Positions 1-7,823 of a DNA stretch of 13,753 nucleotides are shown here, one piece after another (the first letter of the stretch is position 1; every line of letters begins with the position of its first letter). The stretch is from JAKVKY01 sp964293585. Its GTDB lineage: Bacteria; Bacillota; Negativicutes; Acidaminococcales; Acidaminococcaceae. The notes below the pieces were generated by a model, which saw only the letters and a program-made list of their open reading frames with translations, had not been told where the DNA came from and did not search any database. The position numbers were made by a program, and so were the translations under genes. Location: positions 1 to 13,753 of the forward strand of contig CAXYYS010000054.1 of assembly GCA_964293585.1 (NCBI GenBank). The letters are read 5' to 3'.

Positions 1-1167
1 AATGATATGTTCTTCCAGATTTTTAAAAAATACGTGGACAAGGACGGCCAGTATTTTACCAGTGATTTTGTAGATTTCACCATCCCGGAAGACCGGCACC
101 TGATTTATCAGGCCCTGGACGAGCTCTTGCAGAAGAACGGCGAGGTTACCCTGGATGTGCGGATTAAGAGCCGCTTTAAAGAGGATCTGGTCCGCTGGGT
201 GCATATCAAGGCCAAGATGCTGTATCATGATGCCGCCAAGATTATTTTCCTGGGCAGCTTTGATGATATCACGGACAATAAGAACCGGGAACTGGAACTG
301 AAGAGCCGCGAGGAGCAATTCATCGTCGCCGTGCAGAATGCCCGGAACGTGATCATGCGTTATGACCCGCTTTCCAATACGATTGAGATTTATGGCAGTC
401 ATGCTTTTGCGGATAATTATACCCGGCTGGAGATTCACGATGCCATTGCTGCCCTGGTGCAGTTCCACAACTGGAATGGGAAGGGGGATGCCCAGTGGAA
501 AGCTTTCATTAAGCAGATCCACAGCGGCGGGGACAGCGGGCGGAAGATGTTTGCCTTCGTGGATAACCTGAGCAAACAGACTTTCTACGATGCCAGCTTC
601 CAGAACCAGTACGATACGGAACATAAGCTGGTGAAGACCATCTGCGTGTTCAAGGATGTGACGGAAAGCAAGGAGAAGGAACTGTCCTTGTTAACCGCTT
701 CCAGGCGGGAAGCCCTCACCGGCCTTTTGAACCGGCACGCTTTTGAGGAAGGCGTCAACAATATGCTGGCACATAAGGACCTGGAGCATTTTGATTATGC
801 TTTCGGGATGCTGGATATGGATGATTTTAAGTCTATCAACGACGAGAAGGGCCATTTCTTTGGAGACGAGGTGCTGGTCCGGGTGGCGGAGATTTTGAGC
901 CGCTGCTTCCGCAGCAACGACCTGGTAGCCAGGATGGGCGGCGACGAATTTGCTTTCTTCGTGGCCCTGCCCAAAAATACGGCCGCCCTGACCAACCTGG
1001 AAAAGCGTGTCCGCAACGCATTCCTGCACAAGGAACAGGAAGATGATATCAAGGCCGCTATCGAATGTTCCATCGGTATCGCTCATTTTACCGGCACGGA
1101 AACCTTCGACGACTTGTACACCAAAGCGGATAAGGCCATGTACAATAAGAAGAACGATAAAGAATAA
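1..1167 (+). CDS. PAS-like sensor diguanylate cyclase (GGDEF), 5' end missing
   Basis: Predicted to make cyclic di-GMP from two GTP. The frame is open to the first base of the window, so the start lies upstream; residues are counted here from the ATG at base 7. Residues 1-95 look like the end of a PAS/PAC sensor region, finishing in a typical FDDITD linker. A second PAS-like segment (about 100-220) ends in FKDVTESK. The GGDEF domain follows (about 232-386). The active-site motif GGDEF is intact at 311-315, and a product-inhibition I-site, RSND (302-305), sits exactly five residues before it, so feedback inhibition is expected. The metal-binding LDMDDF region is at 269-274. No EAL domain and no membrane segment are visible in this part; upstream sensor or membrane regions cannot be excluded. 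The gene is convergent with the importer operon to its right and ends at a shared terminator. The family call is firm; the sensed signal is unknown. Confidence 0.93.
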   Translation, partial: NDMFFQIFKKYVDKDGQYFTSDFVDFTIPEDRHLIYQALDELLQKNGEVTLDVRIKSRFKEDLVRWVHIKAKMLYHDAAKIIFLGSFDDITDNKNRELELKSREEQFIVAVQNARNVIMRYDPLSNTIEIYGSHAFADNYTRLEIHDAIAALVQFHNWNGKGDAQWKAFIKQIHSGGDSGRKMFAFVDNLSKQTFYDASFQNQYDTEHKLVKTICVFKDVTESKEKELSLLTASRREALTGLLNRHAFEEGVNNMLAHKDLEHFDYAFGMLDMDDFKSINDEKGHFFGDEVLVRVAEILSRCFRSNDLVARMGGDEFAFFVALPKNTAALTNLEKRVRNAFLHKEQEDDIKAAIECSIGIAHFTGTETFDDLYTKADKAMYNKKNDKE

Positions 1168-1210
1168 AGACACGGGTAACAGAACCTGAAAGACTACCCG
1201 AATAAATAAA

Positions 1211-1252
1211 CCGCCCCGTCAGTTTTTGTAACTGGCTGGGCGGCTTGTTTTA
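1211..1252. terminator. Bidirectional rho-independent terminator between convergent genes
   Basis: CCGCCC (1211-1216) pairs with GGGCGG (1238-1243). An inner CAGTT/AACTG stem continues the hairpin, closing a short T-rich loop. On the plus strand the hairpin is followed by CTTGTTTTA. On the minus strand it is followed by TTTATTTATT. It lies between the stops of the GGDEF gene and the binding-protein gene, so it can end transcription from both sides. Confidence 0.88.
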
Positions 1253-1260
1253 CGTGCAGC

Positions 1261-2226
1261 TTATTTTACGCTGGCGATGATACTCTTAATATCGATTTTC
1301 TTCTGCTGCATCTTATTAGCCATTAAGAAATCCTGAGTTTCTTCCAGGTCCTTAATGTCCTTGTCGGTGATAGCGGTGGTGAAATCGTACCAGGGCGCCA
1401 TGGTTTGTACGTCGGCCACGCTGAGACCGGTTTCCTTGGCGGTAAACTCATAGGCCTTGGCCTGGTCCTTCTTCATGAAGTCGATGTTTTCCTGATGCAG
1501 GGCCAGATATTTCTTGATCACTTCCGGATGTTCTTTCAGCATTTTGCCGTTCACGCCGATAACGATGGTGGCGTCGACCAAACCTTCGCCGTTAACCAGG
1601 ATGCGGGCGCCGGCTTTTTGGGCGCGCAGCACGTCGCTGCCGGCTACCAGGGCCGCATCAGCATTGCCGCTGAGCATAGCGTTTACGGAAGCGGGAATGT
1701 CCAGGCTCAGGAATTTTACAGCGTCGGCGTCCAGGTTATTTTTCTTTAAAGCAGCCACCAGGATCTGGTGCAGGATGGTGCCTTTAGGTCCGGCCACGGT
1801 TTTGCCTTTCAGGTCGGCCACAGATTTGATGGCCGGGTTCTTGACCATGATGTTAAAGGCTTTGGGCGCCCGGCTGTAGATGCCCACAATTTTTACGTCC
1901 ACGCCGTTGGCTGCGGCTAAGATGGCGCTGGTACCGCCCAGGGCGCTGCAGACATCCAGGCTGCCGGCGGCCAGGGCTTCGGTTTGTTTGGCACCACTGT
2001 TAATTTCCGGGAAGGTGACTTTAATATTATCTTTGGCAAACCCTTTGACCAGGGTCTGATTATTCTTATCCACGATGCTGGGAATATTAAGCGGCGACTT
2101 CACATAGGTCACCTTTAAATCTTTTACAGGCGCCGCCGCCGGTTTGGCCGGGGTGGAACCGCAACCTGCCAACAGAGAGAGACTGAGGACACAAGTTAAT
2201 AGCAAAGCTGTAAGACGTTTGTTCAT
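1261..2226 (-). CDS. Lipoprotein substrate-binding protein, nitrate/sulfonate/taurine ABC family
   Basis: Extracytoplasmic solute receptor of an SsuA/TauA/NMT1-type importer, 321 aa. A charged N-terminus (MNKR) and hydrophobic stretch lead to the lipobox LLAGC with Cys22, so it should be a membrane-anchored lipoprotein, followed by an Ala/Pro-rich linker. The mature protein shows the family layout: a first lobe with KVTYVKSPLN, the segment AAGSLDVCSALGGTSAILAAANG (about 91-110), then VADLKGKTVAGPKGT, which is typical of this fold. The ATG overlaps the ATPase stop by 4 nt (ATGA) and has AAAGGAG six bases upstream, so it is translationally coupled. It is the last gene of its operon. The substrate (alkanesulfonate, taurine, nitrate, a thiamine precursor or another small organic) cannot be read from sequence alone; no desulfonating oxygenase gene is adjacent. 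Confidence 0.88.
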   Translation of the reverse strand: MNKRLTALLLTCVLSLSLLAGCGSTPAKPAAAPVKDLKVTYVKSPLNIPSIVDKNNQTLVKGFAKDNIKVTFPEINSGAKQTEALAAGSLDVCSALGGTSAILAAANGVDVKIVGIYSRAPKAFNIMVKNPAIKSVADLKGKTVAGPKGTILHQILVAALKKNNLDADAVKFLSLDIPASVNAMLSGNADAALVAGSDVLRAQKAGARILVNGEGLVDATIVIGVNGKMLKEHPEVIKKYLALHQENIDFMKKDQAKAYEFTAKETGLSVADVQTMAPWYDFTTAITDKDIKDLEETQDFLMANKMQQKKIDIKSIIASVK

Positions 2227-2978
2227 GATGAGCTCCTTTCACTGAGTGCGACTAAAATTTGCTGCCTGAGATTTTGTATCTCTACCTGGACAGCCTGACG
2301 AGGCTGGGGCAGGTTGATGCTGATTTGTTCCTTGATGGCTCCCTGTTCCATGACCAGGACCCGGTCGCCTAAGAGCACGGCCTCTTCCACGTCATGGGTG
2401 ACAAAGAGAATGGTTTTGCGGGTGGCGGCGTAGAGCTGGAGCAAGGTCAGCTGCAGGCTGCGCCGGGTAAAATAATCCAGGGCGCTGAAGGGTTCATCCA
2501 TGAGGATGATGTCCGGATCGTAGTACAAGGTGCGCCCCAGGGAAACACGCTGGGCCATGCCGCCAGAGAGCTGGCTGGGATAAAGATGTGCCGCCTCGGT
2601 TAAGTCCAGCTGCCGGAGTAATTTTTCCAGACGGGCGGACGGAGGAGTGGCAGAATGCGGCGGCGCGGTTCCTGGCGCCGGAGCCGGTTGCTGCGGCTGG
2701 TTACCGCAGCCGGCAAAAGCAATATTTTCCGCCACGGTGAGCCAGGGCATGAGCCGGGGTTCCTGAAAGACGATGCCGATGCGCTGCTCGGTCCCGGTGA
2801 GGGAGATAGTGCCGGCCGTAGGTGTTTCCAGCCCGGCGACCAGCCGCAGCAAAGTGGTTTTACCGCAGCCGCTTTTGCCGACGATGCAGGTAAAGCTGTG
2901 GCCGGCAAAAGTGAGAGTAGCCGGCGCCAGGGCCACCTTGCCGTTATAGGTTTTACTCAGTCCGTTCAGGCTAAGCAT
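2223..2978 (-). CDS. ABC importer ATPase, SsuB/TauB-like, with proline-rich insertion
   Basis: Energises the neighbouring permease by ATP hydrolysis at the cytoplasmic face; 251 aa from the chosen start. Walker A GKSGCGKT lies at 34-41, Q-loop Gln72 in FQEPRLMPW, signature LSGGM at 137-141, Walker B with Asp161-Glu162 (LMDEP), D-loop SALD at 165-168 and switch His195. All catalytic residues are present. Odd feature: between the Q-loop and the signature, about residues 93-114 form a Pro/Ala/Gln-rich low-complexity insertion, where relatives normally have an ordinary helical linker. An in-frame GTG exists at 2987, but the ATG at 2978 is preferred because AGGTGA lies five bases before it. This start overlaps the permease stop by 8 nt. 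The 3' end overlaps the binding-protein start by 4 nt. Confidence 0.9.
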   Translation of the reverse strand: MLSLNGLSKTYNGKVALAPATLTFAGHSFTCIVGKSGCGKTTLLRLVAGLETPTAGTISLTGTEQRIGIVFQEPRLMPWLTVAENIAFAGCGNQPQQPAPAPGTAPPHSATPPSARLEKLLRQLDLTEAAHLYPSQLSGGMAQRVSLGRTLYYDPDIILMDEPFSALDYFTRRSLQLTLLQLYAATRKTILFVTHDVEEAVLLGDRVLVMEQGAIKEQISINLPQPRQAVQVEIQNLRQQILVALSERSSS

Positions 2979-3735
2979 GGGCGTCACCTGCCTTTTGCCG
3001 CCAGGGCAGCAGCCGGTTTAAGATATTTAAGAAGATACTGTCGATGAGTGAGCCGATAATGCCGATACAGAGCATGCCTACCAGGACGATGTCCGGACGG
3101 CTCATCTGCTCGGCGTCCAGGATCAGGTAGCCGATGCCGGCAGATGCCGCAATCAGTTCGGCGCCGATAAGGGCGCGCCAACTGTAACCTAAAGACAGCT
3201 GCAGACCTACGGCGATGGCTTCCAAAGCTGCGGGCAGCTGGATATGCCGGATCTGGGCGCTTTCGCTAAAGTTCAGGCTGCGTCCCACCTCTAATAACTT
3301 AGGATCACAGTTTTTGATACCGCTGTAAGTATTTAAGAACAGGGGGAAGAACGAGGCCAGAAAAATAATGGTCAGCTTGCTGGCTTCGCCGATGCCGGTC
3401 CAGAGGATGATTAAAGGGATGCACGCCAGGGGCGGCACATGCCGCAAAAATTCCAGCAGGGGCCAGCAGTAGGACTCAAAGGAGCGGCTGCGTCCGCACA
3501 GGATGCCCAGCGGGATGGCGGCCAGACAGCTGAGCAGAAAGCCGCTGAAGACTCTCTCTAAACTGATAGCCAGATGGTGAGGCAGAGCGCCGCTGGCGCA
3601 GAGCTCGCCTAAACTTTGTAAGGTGGTGCCGGGACTGGGAAGCAGGTAGGGGCTGAACAGGTGCAGGGCCGTGACCAGGTACCAGAGCAGCAGGATGCCT
3701 ACCGGCAAGAGCAGTCCGTTTTTCAAAGCGCGCAT
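2971..3735 (-). CDS. ABC importer permease, SsuC/TauC-like
   Basis: Inner-membrane channel subunit, 254 aa, normal length for the family, with about six hydrophobic segments. The first is LLLPVGILLLWYLV near residues 8-21. The coupling loop contacting the ATPase is visible as EVGRSLNFSESAQIRHIQLPAAL followed by a GYSWRALIGAEL stretch, matching the BPD_transp_1 pattern of the nitrate/sulfonate/taurine group. The ATG is preceded by GAGGAG at a 5-base spacing. It is the first gene of a three-gene overlapping operon (permease, ATPase, binding protein). The preceding terminator-like hairpin ends only a few bases before its ribosome binding site, so no separate promoter fits in the gap. Confidence 0.9.
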   Translation of the reverse strand: MRALKNGLLLPVGILLLWYLVTALHLFSPYLLPSPGTTLQSLGELCASGALPHHLAISLERVFSGFLLSCLAAIPLGILCGRSRSFESYCWPLLEFLRHVPPLACIPLIILWTGIGEASKLTIIFLASFFPLFLNTYSGIKNCDPKLLEVGRSLNFSESAQIRHIQLPAALEAIAVGLQLSLGYSWRALIGAELIAASAGIGYLILDAEQMSRPDIVLVGMLCIGIIGSLIDSIFLNILNRLLPWRQKAGDAHA

Positions 3736-3748
3736 AGTTTCTCCTCGA

Positions 3749-3777
3749 TAAAAAAGGCCCAGGCTAAAGCCGGGGCC
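3749..3777 (-). terminator. Terminator-like hairpin between the two importer gene sets
   Basis: Reading the minus strand, GGCCC-c-GGCT-tt-AGCC-t-GGGCC forms a 9-bp interrupted stem followed directly by TTTTTTA. It lies in the 49-bp gap after the TOBE-type ATPase stop. The GAGGAG ribosome site of the next permease follows the U-run almost immediately. It probably ends or reduces transcription from the upstream operon. The two-base loop means the innermost pairs may open in practice. Confidence 0.75.
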
Positions 3778-3784
3778 GGAACCA

Positions 3785-4852
3785 CTAGATCAGATGCATG
3801 GAATCCAGGTCTACGTTTAAGAACACGTTCTCGCCGGCGGCAAAAACTTCCTTATTGATGGGATTATATTCCTTAACCTGCAGAGTTTGGTCCTGGGCGG
3901 TGACCACATAATCCTGGGACTCACCCATGAAGACGCTGCTGATTACCTGGCAGGGGATAGCACCGGTACGGCTTAATTTTAATCCTTCCGGCCGGGTGAC
4001 AATCTTGCAGACATCTCCGGTCTGGAGCTTACCTTTACCGCTTTTGGTAGCAGTGATACCTAAAAATTCCACCGTGAGTTTATCGCCGTTTACCGCGGCT
4101 ACCTTGCCGGTGGTAATATTAGCCATGCCGATAAAATCAGCCACGAAGGGCGTGGCAGGTTTGGCATAAATCTCGTGGGGCGTGCCCATCTGTTCAATAT
4201 TACCGTTATTCATGACGATGATCCGGTCCGACAGGCTCATGGCCTCGGACTGATCGTGGGTGACGTAGATGCTGGTGATGCCCACCTTGCGCTGAATCTT
4301 GTGAATCTCGTTGCGCATGTAGATGCGCAGCTTGGCATCCAGGTTGGACAAAGGTTCGTCAAAAAGCAGTACGGACGGTTCCATGACCAGGGCACGGGCT
4401 AAAGCCACCCGCTGCTGCTGGCCGCCGGAAAGCTGGTTGGGGGCACGGGTTTCCATGCCTTCCAGACCTACCATGGCTAAGATGTCCTTCACTTTTTGTG
4501 CGATTACTTCTTTGGACAGCTTTTTAATCTTCAGGCCGTAGGCCACATTGTCAAACAGATTTAAATGGGGGAAGAGGGCATAGCTCTGGAACACCATGGC
4601 GGTGTCCCGCTTATCCGGGGTCAGGCTGTTCACCCGGGTGTCCCCGATGTAGATATCACCGGCGGTGGGAATCTCAAAGCCGGCGATCATGCGCAGGATG
4701 GTGGTCTTGCCGCAGCCGGAAGGACCCAGCAAGGTTACAAACTCACCGGGGTTGATGGTCAGGCTCACACTTTTAACAGCTTCTACCTGTTTACCTTTGA
4801 TGCCCTGATAAACCTTTTTTAAGTTTTGAATCTTTACACTGGCAACAGTCAT
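3785..4852 (-). CDS. ABC importer ATPase of the FbpC/AfuC/PotA type with C-terminal TOBE domain
   Basis: ATP-hydrolysing subunit, 355 aa, typical for the ferric iron/polyamine/hexose-phosphate/phosphonate group. Walker A GPSGCGKT is at 43-50, Q-loop Gln89 in VFQSYALFPH, signature LSGGQ at 141-145, Walker B with Asp165-Glu166 (LFDEP), D-loop SNLD at 169-172 and His199. The nucleotide-binding domain is followed by GTPHEIYAKPATPFVADFIG, the usual bridge into a C-terminal TOBE-like regulatory region (about 245-355). The gene starts 15 bases after the permease stop, with AAGGAGG upstream, so it belongs to the same operon. Its 3' end is followed by a terminator-like hairpin. Fe3+ is the default label for this family, but substrate is set by the binding protein; see that entry. 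Confidence 0.9.
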   Translation of the reverse strand: MTVASVKIQNLKKVYQGIKGKQVEAVKSVSLTINPGEFVTLLGPSGCGKTTILRMIAGFEIPTAGDIYIGDTRVNSLTPDKRDTAMVFQSYALFPHLNLFDNVAYGLKIKKLSKEVIAQKVKDILAMVGLEGMETRAPNQLSGGQQQRVALARALVMEPSVLLFDEPLSNLDAKLRIYMRNEIHKIQRKVGITSIYVTHDQSEAMSLSDRIIVMNNGNIEQMGTPHEIYAKPATPFVADFIGMANITTGKVAAVNGDKLTVEFLGITATKSGKGKLQTGDVCKIVTRPEGLKLSRTGAIPCQVISSVFMGESQDYVVTAQDQTLQVKEYNPINKEVFAAGENVFLNVDLDSMHLI

Positions 4853-4867
4853 TATGTCATGTCCTCC

Positions 4868-6565
4868 TTAACCTTGGACGTCCGAGATATTTACGCCAAT
4901 CTTATTTAACAGGAACAGCAGGATGCCGACCACGATCAGGACGATGGCGATCAGCACGGTGGAGTAAGCGGCGGCTACGCCTAAACGGCCTACATCCACA
5001 TGGCTCATGATGGTAACGGTTAACAGATTTACGCTGGCCGATACCAGGAAGATAACGGCGCTGACGGCGGTCATGCTGCGGACGAAACTGTAGACCAGGC
5101 CGCTGAAGAAGGCGGATTTGATCAGGGGAATCGTCACGGAGTGGAAGACCTTGAAGCTGCTGGCGCCTAAATCCTGAGCCGCTTCTTCGATAGCGGGGTC
5201 AATCTGCTGCAGGCTGGCCACGCCGGCGCGGATGCCGACAGGCATGCTGCGGAAGACGAAGCTGAGCACGATGATGGTGCCGGTGCCGGTTAAGATCAAA
5301 GGCGGCTGGTTATAGGCCAGTACGTAGCCCATACCGATAACGGTACCGGGAATCGCCAGGCTTAAGAGCGAGACGAACTCGATGAGGCCGCGGCCCATGA
5401 AACGTTTGCGCACGATAAGGAAAGCGATGACCATACCCAGCACGCCGGTAATCGGCATGCTGATCAGGGACAGGACCGTGGTATCCACGATAGGCTTAAT
5501 ACCCAGGTTCCAGATGTACACATAATGTCGCAGGGTGAAGGTGTAATCGATGCCCCACAGGTTCACGAAGCTGCCCACGGGGATGAGCACGTACAGCACG
5601 ATGATGAACAGGGCGATTAAGAAACAGGGAATGCCGAAAATGGTCATGATCTGTTTATCCGTCACCAGTTCCCGTACCCGGGACGGTTTACCTGTCAGGG
5701 TGACATAAGATTTATTGCCGACCCAGTATTTTTGCAGCACGAACATGAGGATGGACAAAGTTAAGAGGATGGTGGCCAGGGCCGTGCCTTCCTTTAAGTT
5801 GTAGTTGCCCATGGCCTGCAGGTAAACCTGGGCTGCCATGGTGTTAAAGTTGCCGCCGATGACCATGGGGTTACCAAAGTCAGCCGCGGTCTGGATGAAC
5901 AAAAGTAAAAAACTGTTGGCGATACCCGGGGTTAAGAGCGGCAGCAGCACCGTCTTAAAGGTGTGCCAGCGGCTGGCGCCCATGTTGCGGGCCGCTTCTT
6001 CCATGGACGGGTCAATCTGTTTCATCAAACCCGCCAGCACCAGATAGGCTACCGGGAAGAAAGTTAAGATTTGCACTACCGCCAGGCTGGTAAAGCCGTA
6101 CACGTTGGCATCCTTAATACCCAGGATCACCTTGCTTACAAAGCCCTGCTGGCCGAAGAGCATGATAAAGGACATGGCCAGGGCGAAAGGCGGGGAAATG
6201 ATGGGCAGGATGGCGATGATGTTAAACAGTTTCTTAAAAGGCAGCTTCAGGTAGGCTTCCGCGTAAGCGAACAAAAAGCCGATGAGGGTGCCGAAGAAAC
6301 TGACAAATAAACCCAGCCCGATAGTATTAAATAAGACCTGTATGTTTTCGGAATGGCTGAGGGCCTCCCGGTAATAGGCTAAGGTTAGAGAACCGCTCTG
6401 GTCGTTGATAAAGCTTTGGAACAAGACCTCGTACAGCGGCCATACGATAAAGATAATTAAAGACAGACCTACCAAAATAATGGTAGAGAGCAGGATCGGG
6501 TCCCGCAAAATTTTTTGCATCTCATCCCATTTAAGGGAGAGCGCGCTATATTTTTTCTCAGGCAT
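4868..6565 (-). CDS. Fused two-domain ABC importer permease (FbpB/AfuB type)
   Basis: Single 565-aa polypeptide carrying two complete permease halves, so one copy can replace the usual dimer. Each half has about six hydrophobic segments and its own cytoplasmic EAA coupling loop. The first reads EEAARNMGASRWHTFKTVLL at 189-208; the second reads EEAAQDLGASSFKVFHSVTI at 460-479. The join between halves is near residues 285-310 (a charged segment ending VTDKQ). The start ATG has AGGAG six bases upstream. A 132-bp spacer with competing hairpins separates it from the upstream binding-protein gene; the ATPase follows closely. This architecture is typical of Fe3+, hexose-phosphate and aminoethylphosphonate importers. 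Confidence 0.92.
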   Translation of the reverse strand: MPEKKYSALSLKWDEMQKILRDPILLSTIILVGLSLIIFIVWPLYEVLFQSFINDQSGSLTLAYYREALSHSENIQVLFNTIGLGLFVSFFGTLIGFLFAYAEAYLKLPFKKLFNIIAILPIISPPFALAMSFIMLFGQQGFVSKVILGIKDANVYGFTSLAVVQILTFFPVAYLVLAGLMKQIDPSMEEAARNMGASRWHTFKTVLLPLLTPGIANSFLLLFIQTAADFGNPMVIGGNFNTMAAQVYLQAMGNYNLKEGTALATILLTLSILMFVLQKYWVGNKSYVTLTGKPSRVRELVTDKQIMTIFGIPCFLIALFIIVLYVLIPVGSFVNLWGIDYTFTLRHYVYIWNLGIKPIVDTTVLSLISMPITGVLGMVIAFLIVRKRFMGRGLIEFVSLLSLAIPGTVIGMGYVLAYNQPPLILTGTGTIIVLSFVFRSMPVGIRAGVASLQQIDPAIEEAAQDLGASSFKVFHSVTIPLIKSAFFSGLVYSFVRSMTAVSAVIFLVSASVNLLTVTIMSHVDVGRLGVAAAYSTVLIAIVLIVVGILLFLLNKIGVNISDVQG

Positions 6566-6590
6566 CTTGAACTCCTATTGAGAGAAGATA

Positions 6591-6676
6591 CAGGCCAGAG
6601 ACGGGACAGAACTTTGCCGCGCCTCTGACCTGCCAACTCTGGGAAAATGTATCTGCCTGCAGGCTGCAGGTCAGAG
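6591..6676 (-). repeat. Three-armed inverted repeat able to form alternative hairpins
   Basis: CTCTGACCTGC (6623-6633) is perfectly complementary to GCAGGTCAGAG (6666-6676). It is also complementary, apart from one G-U type position, to CAGGCCAGAG (6591-6600). In the minus-strand mRNA the central arm can therefore pair with either the earlier or the later arm, but not both. A perfect 10-bp palindrome, GCCTGCAGGC (6655-6664), lies in one loop. There is no U-run, so it is not a simple terminator. It sits between the binding-protein and permease genes, where stem-loops often protect the upstream message; that role is inferred. Confidence 0.7.
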
Positions 6677-6697
6677 CATGCTTAGTTACGACAGGAT

Positions 6698-7738
6698 TTA
6701 GGACTTGATAGCCTTATCCCATTTTTCTACCAACTCGCTGCGATGTGCGCCGGCCCAGGGGAAATCATAATTGATCAGCTTGGTGCCGTTCAGCTCGGCC
6801 GCCTGTTTGGGAGGCGTAGCTTCGGGGTTGGTCAGGAACTGGTAAGAACCGGTGGTCTGGCCGATTTCCTGGGCCTTCTTGGTCAGGCACCAGTCGATAA
6901 ACTTCTTGGCAGCTTCCTGGTCCGGACCGCCTTTAATCAGGGAAACGGCGCCAATCTCATAGCCCGTGCCTTCGGAAGGAGCGGTGAGTACCAGGTCTTT
7001 CATGCCTTCTTCACGATACTTGATAGCGTCATGCAGGAAGGAGATGCCCACCATGCATTCGCCCTGGCCGGCCAGTCTGGCCGGAGCCGTACCGGATTTC
7101 TGGTAGTTCTTCATTTGTTTGTTCAGCTCTTTCATGTAAGCCAAACCGTCTTTTTCACCCTTTAACTGTACCAGGGTAGCCAGCATGGTATAAGCGGTGC
7201 CGGAAGAACCGGGGTTGGCGCTGATGATCTGGCCCTTGAACTCGGGTTTCAGCAGATCCTGCCAGCTCTTGGGAGCTTCCACGCCTTTTTCTTTTAAGAG
7301 CTTGCTGTTGGAGGCAAAGCCCAGATAACCTACATACACGCCGGTCCAGTAACCATCTTTATCCTTGAATTTGTCAGGAATCTTGGCAGCGTTGGGGGAA
7401 ACATATTTTTCCAGCAGGCCGTCAGCCTTGGCTTGAATCTGGCCGTCTGCCGGGCCGCCAAACCAGATAGAGGCCTTGGGGTTAGCTTTTTCCGCCTTGA
7501 TACGGCCGATGGTTTCGCCGGAGCTCATGCGCACGGCCTCCACCTTGATACCGGTTTCCTTCTGGAATTCAGCGATGTCCTTAGCCATCCAGTCATCCAG
7601 GGCGCCCCAGTACATAACTAACTTCTTACCACCATCTTTGGGAGCCGCAGCCTTTTTATCACCGCTGCCGCCGCAACCGGTCAGGGCCAAAAGCATCAGG
7701 CCGGCCAGAGAAACCGCACAAACTTTTTTTAATTTCAT
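6698..7738 (-). CDS. Lipoprotein substrate-binding protein of the FbpA/AfuA/phosphonate superfamily
   Basis: Extracytoplasmic receptor of the fused-permease importer, 346 aa. The N-terminus MKLKK plus a hydrophobic stretch leads to the lipobox LTGC with Cys22, then a Gly/Ser/Lys linker, so a lipid-anchored protein is expected. The mature chain opens with KLVMYWGALDDWMAKDIAEF and carries SIWFGGPADGQIQAK (about 91-104) and KSGTAPARLAGQGECMVGISF (about 214-233), characteristic of this superfamily. I see no adjacent Tyr-Tyr pair of the kind that binds ferric iron in FbpA, so hexose phosphate, aminoethylphosphonate or another organophosphate is as likely as iron. An in-frame GTG at 7747 lies inside the ribosome binding site; the ATG at 7738 with AAAGGAG eight bases upstream is the better start. 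It is the first gene of the operon. Confidence 0.87.
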   Translation of the reverse strand: MKLKKVCAVSLAGLMLLALTGCGGSGDKKAAAPKDGGKKLVMYWGALDDWMAKDIAEFQKETGIKVEAVRMSSGETIGRIKAEKANPKASIWFGGPADGQIQAKADGLLEKYVSPNAAKIPDKFKDKDGYWTGVYVGYLGFASNSKLLKEKGVEAPKSWQDLLKPEFKGQIISANPGSSGTAYTMLATLVQLKGEKDGLAYMKELNKQMKNYQKSGTAPARLAGQGECMVGISFLHDAIKYREEGMKDLVLTAPSEGTGYEIGAVSLIKGGPDQEAAKKFIDWCLTKKAQEIGQTTGSYQFLTNPEATPPKQAAELNGTKLINYDFPWAGAHRSELVEKWDKAIKS

Positions 7739-7766
7739 GCTTAACACTCCTTTGTGGCTAATATAT

Positions 7767-7782
7767 AGTAAGCTTCCTTACT
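7767..7782. promoter_or_regulatory. Inverted repeat in the importer leader, possible operator
   Basis: AGTAAG and CTTACT form a perfect 6-bp inverted repeat separated by CTTC. The site lies just downstream of the expected transcription start of the leftward importer promoter and before its ribosome binding site. It could be a repressor site or a small mRNA hairpin. No regulator is identified. Confidence 0.4.
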
Positions 7783-7794
7783 CAACCTGCACCC

Positions 7795-7823
7795 ATTTTA
7801 CCAAATTCCGGCCAAAGAAACAA
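7795..7823 (-). promoter_or_regulatory. Predicted sigma-70-type promoter of the fused-permease importer operon
   Basis: On the minus strand the -35 box TTGTTT (7823-7818) and the -10 box TAAAAT (7800-7795) are separated by 17 bp. This places the transcription start near 7788, about 50 bases before the chosen ATG. The -35 box is a weak match, which fits a regulated promoter. Confidence 0.55.

Noticed and set aside
691..1173. 160-codon minus-strand ORF opposite the GGDEF gene
   Set aside because: It is the antisense shadow of a well-conserved cyclase domain.
7739..7747. GTG at 7747 as the start of the binding protein
   Set aside because: It lies within the ribosome binding site of the better ATG at 7738, which gives a standard lipoprotein signal.
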